Shown here piece after piece: positions 7,108-10,501 of a stretch of 10,501 nucleotides of DNA. Within the stretch, counting starts at the first letter, position 1; the number at the start of each line of letters is the position of its first letter. This DNA comes from JAVWIF01 sp036639635 (lineage in GTDB: Bacteria; Bacillota_I; Bacilli_A; Erysipelotrichales; Erysipelotrichaceae): contig JAVWIF010000059.1 of NCBI GenBank assembly GCA_036639635.1, positions 1-10,501 on the forward strand. The letters run 5' to 3'. A program made the position numbers and the translations under genes. The notes under the pieces were generated by a model. That model made no database searches. It was not told the origin of the DNA and saw only the letters and a list, made by a program, of their open reading frames with translations.

Positions 7108-7124
7108 TGATAGGGCGTTTTTTT
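7100..7124 (+). terminator. T-box regulated intrinsic terminator
   Basis: ACGTCC (7100-7105) pairs with GGGCGT (7113-7118) around a 7-nt loop, TTTGATA, with one T-G pair. Seven T follow (7118-7124). Its 5' arm is shared with the antiterminator, so the two folds compete. Because no terminator follows the LysM gene upstream, this one may also end read-through from that gene. Confidence 0.9.
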
Positions 7125-7150
7125 ATTTCTTAGAGAAGAAGGTGATACAT

Positions 7151-7717
7151 TTGCAATTAACAATGCCAGTAATTGAAACAGAACGTTTATTACTGCGAGG
7201 GATTGAGTTAGAAGATGCTAGTGACATGTTTGCTTATTATAGTGAACCTATGGTTGTGCGCTACTTAACGCTTGTTTCGCATACGAGTATTGAAGATACG
7301 CTTTATATGTTAAGAACACAGGTATTGCCTTATGAAAAGCGTTGTATTCCTCAAACATGGGGGATTGTGTTAAAAGAAAAAGAAAAGGTGATTGGAGATT
7401 TAAGTATTCATACGATTGAAGATGATATCGGGCAAATAGGCTATGTGTTACATCATGACTATGGTAAACAAGGGATTATGAAAGAAGCTTTACTAGAACT
7501 CTTAAAAGTTGGCTTTCATGATATGGGGTTACGTAGAATAGAGGCATATTATGAAGTACAACATGTTCGTAGTGCTAAACTATTACACGGACTTGGATTT
7601 AAAAAAGAAGGAATCTTACGACAATATGCTAAATTATCTGATGGGTTTTATCATGATATGGTACTAGTGAGCTTGTTGAAGGAAGAATTTATAGAAGGAG
7701 AAAAAATTGATGAATAA
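7151..7717 (+). CDS. GNAT family N-acetyltransferase, RimJ/RimL type
   Basis: A 188-residue acetyl-CoA-dependent acetyltransferase. The family N-terminus TERLLLR (10-16) is followed by GIVLKEKEKVIGDLS (71-85). The acetyl-CoA-binding motif A strand and loop is IGYVLHHDYGKQGIMKEAL (96-114). The motif B region RRIEAYYEVQHVRSAKLLHGLGFKKEG covers 128-154. The substrate is not evident; relatives modify protein N-termini or small molecules. I place the start at TTG 7151 because AAGGTGAT (7139-7146) is well spaced for it. The nearest ATG (7163) is about 20 bases away, and an in-frame ATG at 7046 lies inside the T-box leader. It is the first gene under the valine T-box and overlaps valS by 8 bases, so it is expressed with valS. 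Confidence 0.88.
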   Translation: MQLTMPVIETERLLLRGIELEDASDMFAYYSEPMVVRYLTLVSHTSIEDTLYMLRTQVLPYEKRCIPQTWGIVLKEKEKVIGDLSIHTIEDDIGQIGYVLHHDYGKQGIMKEALLELLKVGFHDMGLRRIEAYYEVQHVRSAKLLHGLGFKKEGILRQYAKLSDGFYHDMVLVSLLKEEFIEGEKIDE

Positions 7718-10334
7718 AATATTAGATGCGAAATATGACCATGCGAAAGTAGAACAAGACTACTACAAAACTTGGATTGAAAAAGGGTATTTTCAAGCAG
7801 GAGATAAAAGCAAAGATCCTTTTTGTATTGTAATACCTCCACCAAATGTTACAGGGAAACTACATTTAGGACATGCATGGGATACAACATTACAAGATAT
7901 TGTGACACGTTATAAAAGAATGCAAGGCTATGATGCATTATGGCTTCCGGGTATGGATCATGCGGGAATTGCTACACAAGCAAAAGTTGATGAACGCTTA
8001 AAAGGTGAAGGGATTTCTCGTTATGATATCGGACGAGAAAAGTTTTTAGATCGTGCTTGGGAATGGAAAGAAGAATATGCTTCTACAATTCGTACCCAAT
8101 GGTCTAAAATGGGACTATCTTTAGATTATAGTAGAGAACGTTTCACTCTTGATGAAGGCTTAAGCCAAGCTGTTCGTAAAGTATTTGTAGACTTATACAA
8201 CGATGGTTTAATCTATCAAGGAGAGCGTATTATTAACTGGGATCCACAAGCAAAAACAGCATTATCAAATATTGAAGTCATTCATAAAGAAGTTGAAGGT
8301 GCGATGTACTACTTTAATTACAAGGTAGTAGAAACACAACAAACTTTAGTAATTGCTACGACAAGACCTGAAACGATGTTTGCTGACCAAGCGATCTTTG
8401 TTCACCCTAAGGATGAGCGTTATCAAGATATTGTTGGAATGCACGTAATTAATCCTGCCAATGGAGAAGTTTTACCAATTATGGCTGATGATTATATAGA
8501 TTTATCATTTGGTAGTGCCGTTATGAAATGTACACCAGCACATGATCCTAATGACTTTGCTTTAGCAAAGAAGTATGATTTAAAGATGCCTATTTGTATG
8601 CATCCAGATGGAACAATGAATGATTTATGTGGAAAATATAAAGATATGGATCGCTTTGAATGTCGTAAAGCATTAGTAGAAGACTTTGAAAAAGCAGGTG
8701 TTGTAGATCATATTGAAAAACATATTCACCAAGTTGGGCATTCAGAACGTACTGGTGTTATAGTAGAACCTTATTTATCTAAACAATGGTTTGTAAAAAT
8801 GAAACCATTAGCTAAAGAAGTATTGGCACATCAACAAGTAGCAGATGAAAAGATTAATTTTTATCCGCAACGTTTTGAAAAAACATTTACGCAATGGTTA
8901 GAGAATATTGAAGACTGGTGTATTTCACGTCAATTGTGGTGGGGACATCGCATACCTGCGTGGTATCATAAAGATACACATGAACTATATGTTGGATTGA
9001 GTGATCCAAAAGATATTGAAAATTGGGAACAAGATGAAGATGTATTGGATACTTGGTTCTCTAGTGCTTTATGGCCTTTTTCAACTCTTGGTTGGCCAGA
9101 AGAAACCCCTGATTTAGAACGTTACTTTCCAAATGATGTATTGGTTACAGGATATGATATTATTTTCTTTTGGGTAGCACGTATGGCGTTCCAAGCACGT
9201 TATTGTATGCAGAGTCGCCCTTTTAAAGATGTTTTGATTCATGGCTTAGTACGAGATGAAAAAGGGCATAAGATGAGTAAATCCTTAGGGAATGGAATAG
9301 ATCCTATGGATGTAATTGAACACCATGGAGTAGATGCATTACGTTTCTTTTTAACTACCAATTCTACACCAGGACAAGACTTACGTTATATTGAAGAAAA
9401 AGTAGATGCTAGTGGAAACTTCATTAATAAAATATGGAATGCAACACGGTTTGTATTGATGCAATGTGTTGAGGAAACAAGTGTTTCTGACTTAGATTTA
9501 TCAAACATATCCATGATTGATAAATGGATATTAACACGTTTTAATGAAGTACTAGCAAGCGTTAGTGCCAATATGGATAAGTATGAATTTGCGTTGGTTG
9601 GAAATGAATTATATAGCTTTATATGGGGTGATTTCTGTAGTTGGTATATTGAATTGAGCAAAGCTGGTTTAGCAAGTGATGATAAAACAGTACAACTCGC
9701 TACAAAGTCTACTTTAGTTAGTGTGTTAAGTGGAAGTATTCGGATGTTACATCCATTTATGCCTTTTGTTAGCGAAGAGATTTATCAAGCAATTCCACAT
9801 TTGAAAGAAAGTATTAACGAAGCGTCTTGGCCAACATCTATTGCAGTTGATTTTAGTGCTGAAGAAATGTTGGGTGTAAAGCAATTGTTAACAATGATTG
9901 ATGCTGTGCGCAGTATAAAAGCTGATTATAACTTAAAGCCAAGTTTTGAGATTGAAGTTGTAATGAAAGATGAAAAAGGATGCATATTACCAGTTAATGA
10001 ATCGATTCATGCAATTCTACAAAAGATGTGTCATGCAACTTGGGTAAGTGAAGAGCGTGATGAAGAAATGATTACGAGAACAATTTTAAATGGTACTTTG
10101 TCAGTACCGTTGGCATCTATTTTAAATGTTGAAGAAGAAATCGAAAAATTAGAAAAAGAAATTACAAAGTTACAAGGTGAAATTAAACGTGGAGTTGGAA
10201 TGCTTAGCAATCCTAACTTTACACAAAGAGCACCAGAGGCTAAAGTGAATGCTGAAAAAGAAAAACTAGAAGGCTATAAAACAAAATTAATAATGAATGA
10301 ACAACGTTTAATTGAAATGAAAAAGAAATTATAA
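7710..10334 (+). CDS. valS: Valyl-tRNA synthetase
   Basis: An 874-residue class Ia aminoacyl-tRNA synthetase that charges tRNA-Val in the cytoplasm. The HIGH motif is HLGH (52-55) within PPPNVTGKLHLGH, and KMSKS is at 521-525. The editing domain CP1, which removes mischarged threonine, starts before TTRPETMFADQA (217-228). The valyl-type LPGMDHAGIATQ is at 79-90. Residues about 807-874 form the C-terminal coiled-coil arm typical of ValRS, with the short GVGMLSNPNF turn. The length is normal and there is no frameshift. The start is ATG 7710, 9 bases after AAGGAG (7695-7700); a TTG at 7707 is possible but less likely. The start lies inside the end of the GNAT gene, so translation is probably coupled. 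Expression is set by the T-box upstream of GNAT. Confidence 0.98.
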   Translation: MNKILDAKYDHAKVEQDYYKTWIEKGYFQAGDKSKDPFCIVIPPPNVTGKLHLGHAWDTTLQDIVTRYKRMQGYDALWLPGMDHAGIATQAKVDERLKGEGISRYDIGREKFLDRAWEWKEEYASTIRTQWSKMGLSLDYSRERFTLDEGLSQAVRKVFVDLYNDGLIYQGERIINWDPQAKTALSNIEVIHKEVEGAMYYFNYKVVETQQTLVIATTRPETMFADQAIFVHPKDERYQDIVGMHVINPANGEVLPIMADDYIDLSFGSAVMKCTPAHDPNDFALAKKYDLKMPICMHPDGTMNDLCGKYKDMDRFECRKALVEDFEKAGVVDHIEKHIHQVGHSERTGVIVEPYLSKQWFVKMKPLAKEVLAHQQVADEKINFYPQRFEKTFTQWLENIEDWCISRQLWWGHRIPAWYHKDTHELYVGLSDPKDIENWEQDEDVLDTWFSSALWPFSTLGWPEETPDLERYFPNDVLVTGYDIIFFWVARMAFQARYCMQSRPFKDVLIHGLVRDEKGHKMSKSLGNGIDPMDVIEHHGVDALRFFLTTNSTPGQDLRYIEEKVDASGNFINKIWNATRFVLMQCVEETSVSDLDLSNISMIDKWILTRFNEVLASVSANMDKYEFALVGNELYSFIWGDFCSWYIELSKAGLASDDKTVQLATKSTLVSVLSGSIRMLHPFMPFVSEEIYQAIPHLKESINEASWPTSIAVDFSAEEMLGVKQLLTMIDAVRSIKADYNLKPSFEIEVVMKDEKGCILPVNESIHAILQKMCHATWVSEERDEEMITRTILNGTLSVPLASILNVEEEIEKLEKEITKLQGEIKRGVGMLSNPNFTQRAPEAKVNAEKEKLEGYKTKLIMNEQRLIEMKKKL

Positions 10335-10336
10335 GC

Positions 10337-10378
10337 ACAAGAAAGAGGATGACAAATTGGCATCCTCTTTCTTGTTTG
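10337..10378 (+). terminator. Terminator after valS
   Basis: A 15-bp perfect stem pairs ACAAGAAAGAGGATG (10337-10351) with CATCCTCTTTCTTGT (10361-10375) around a 9-nt loop. The T-tract is poor (TTT after the stem, 10375-10378 region), but the long stem and its place 2 bases after the stop codon support termination. It ends the operon, so the gene that usually follows valS in Bacillus (folC) is not co-transcribed here. Confidence 0.78.
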
Positions 10379-10384
10379 GCTACT

Positions 10385-10412
10385 TTGACACATCATAAGT
10401 TTGTACTATAAA
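10385..10412 (+). promoter_or_regulatory. Strong sigma-A promoter for a gene beyond the window
   Basis: A perfect TTGACA (10385-10390), a 16-base spacer and TATAAA (10407-10412). Transcription should start near 10419. The leader contains a small hairpin, GTTAG (10436-10440) with CTAAC (10448-10452). AGGA (10485-10488) lies 6 bases before an ATG at 10495, which may start the next gene; only two codons of it are in the window. A second TATAAT (10462-10467) has no good -35. Confidence 0.65.
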
Positions 10413-10501
10413 AGACAGATAGTTAATACGTTTAGGTTAGCTTCTTACTAACGTAAATTTCTATAATAAAATCTAATCGAAAATAGGATTGTGAATGATA
10501 T

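Larger units (their letters stand above)
6897..7124 (+). promoter_or_regulatory. T-box riboswitch, valine-specific
   Basis: This leader RNA senses uncharged tRNA-Val and lets transcription continue into GNAT-valS when valyl-tRNA is short. Stem I runs from about 6900 to 7002. It has the 5' GAAGAGAAGGAGTA element, a distal GGTTGGTGA loop (6950-6958), and the 3' specifier strand GGAAGGTAG. By analogy with glyQS, where GAA-N precedes the codon, the specifier is GTA (6984-6986), a Val codon; the next frame, GTC (6987-6989), is also Val. Middle hairpins pair TATTCT (7000-7005) with AGAATA (7017-7022), and CATG (7034-7037) with CATG (7045-7048). GCACAC (7055-7060) pairs with GTGTGT (7067-7072) as stem III. 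The T-box sequence and the terminator follow. Confidence 0.95.

Noticed and set aside
9386..9661. Antisense open frame of 91 codons opposite valS
   Set aside because: The codon pattern follows the valS frame on the other strand, and there is no start signal. It is a shadow of valS.

Overview
The window is about 10.5 kb of AT-rich, low-GC Firmicutes-type chromosome. Shine-Dalgarno sites are strong and purine-rich, promoters are of the sigma-A type with several extended -10 elements, and a T-box riboswitch is present. The gene set and order look most like Erysipelotrichia or a close Mollicutes relative. This placement is inferred from synteny and protein character, not measured. Almost everything here is housekeeping. 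I see no insertion sequence, CRISPR array, prophage module or integrase.

Left part (1-2461): a complete tRNA-Arg(UCU) with encoded CCA is followed by its own terminator and about 200 bases of AT-rich spacer. The spacer holds a good extended -10 promoter at its right end and no convincing gene. A conserved protein of unknown function (DUF3196/MG237-like) and trigger factor (tig) follow. Centre-left (2437-5448): an intrinsic terminator lies in the short gap between tig and lon. lon is followed with zero spacing by engB, which starts with GTG. The order DUF3196-tig-lon matches Mycoplasma genitalium MG237-MG238-MG239. The order tig-lon-engB matches Bacillus, here without clpX, lonB or the hem genes.

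Centre (5405-6858): a two-way terminator separates engB from the only minus-strand gene, a protein that resembles a diverged ThyX (flavin-dependent thymidylate synthase) without the RHR motif. Reading away from it on the plus strand is a short SpoVID-like protein with a C-terminal LysM domain. It lies between engB and valS, the same relative position as spoVID in Bacillus, which hints at a spore-forming lineage.

Right part (6862-10501): a near-consensus promoter drives a complete T-box leader. It has a GUA specifier, a UGGU antiterminator bulge, and mutually exclusive antiterminator and terminator helices. The leader controls a two-gene operon of a RimJ/RimL-type GNAT acetyltransferase (TTG start) and valS, which overlap by 8 nt. 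After the valS hairpin terminator, a strong promoter (TTGACA, 16 nt, TATAAA) starts a transcript whose gene lies almost wholly outside the window.

Together the genes cover protein folding and turnover (tig, lon), ribosome assembly (engB) and aminoacylation (valS). The points most worth a second look are the RHR-less ThyX-like protein, the reduced SpoVID-like protein, the acetyltransferase under valine T-box control, and the conserved unknown gene upstream of tig.
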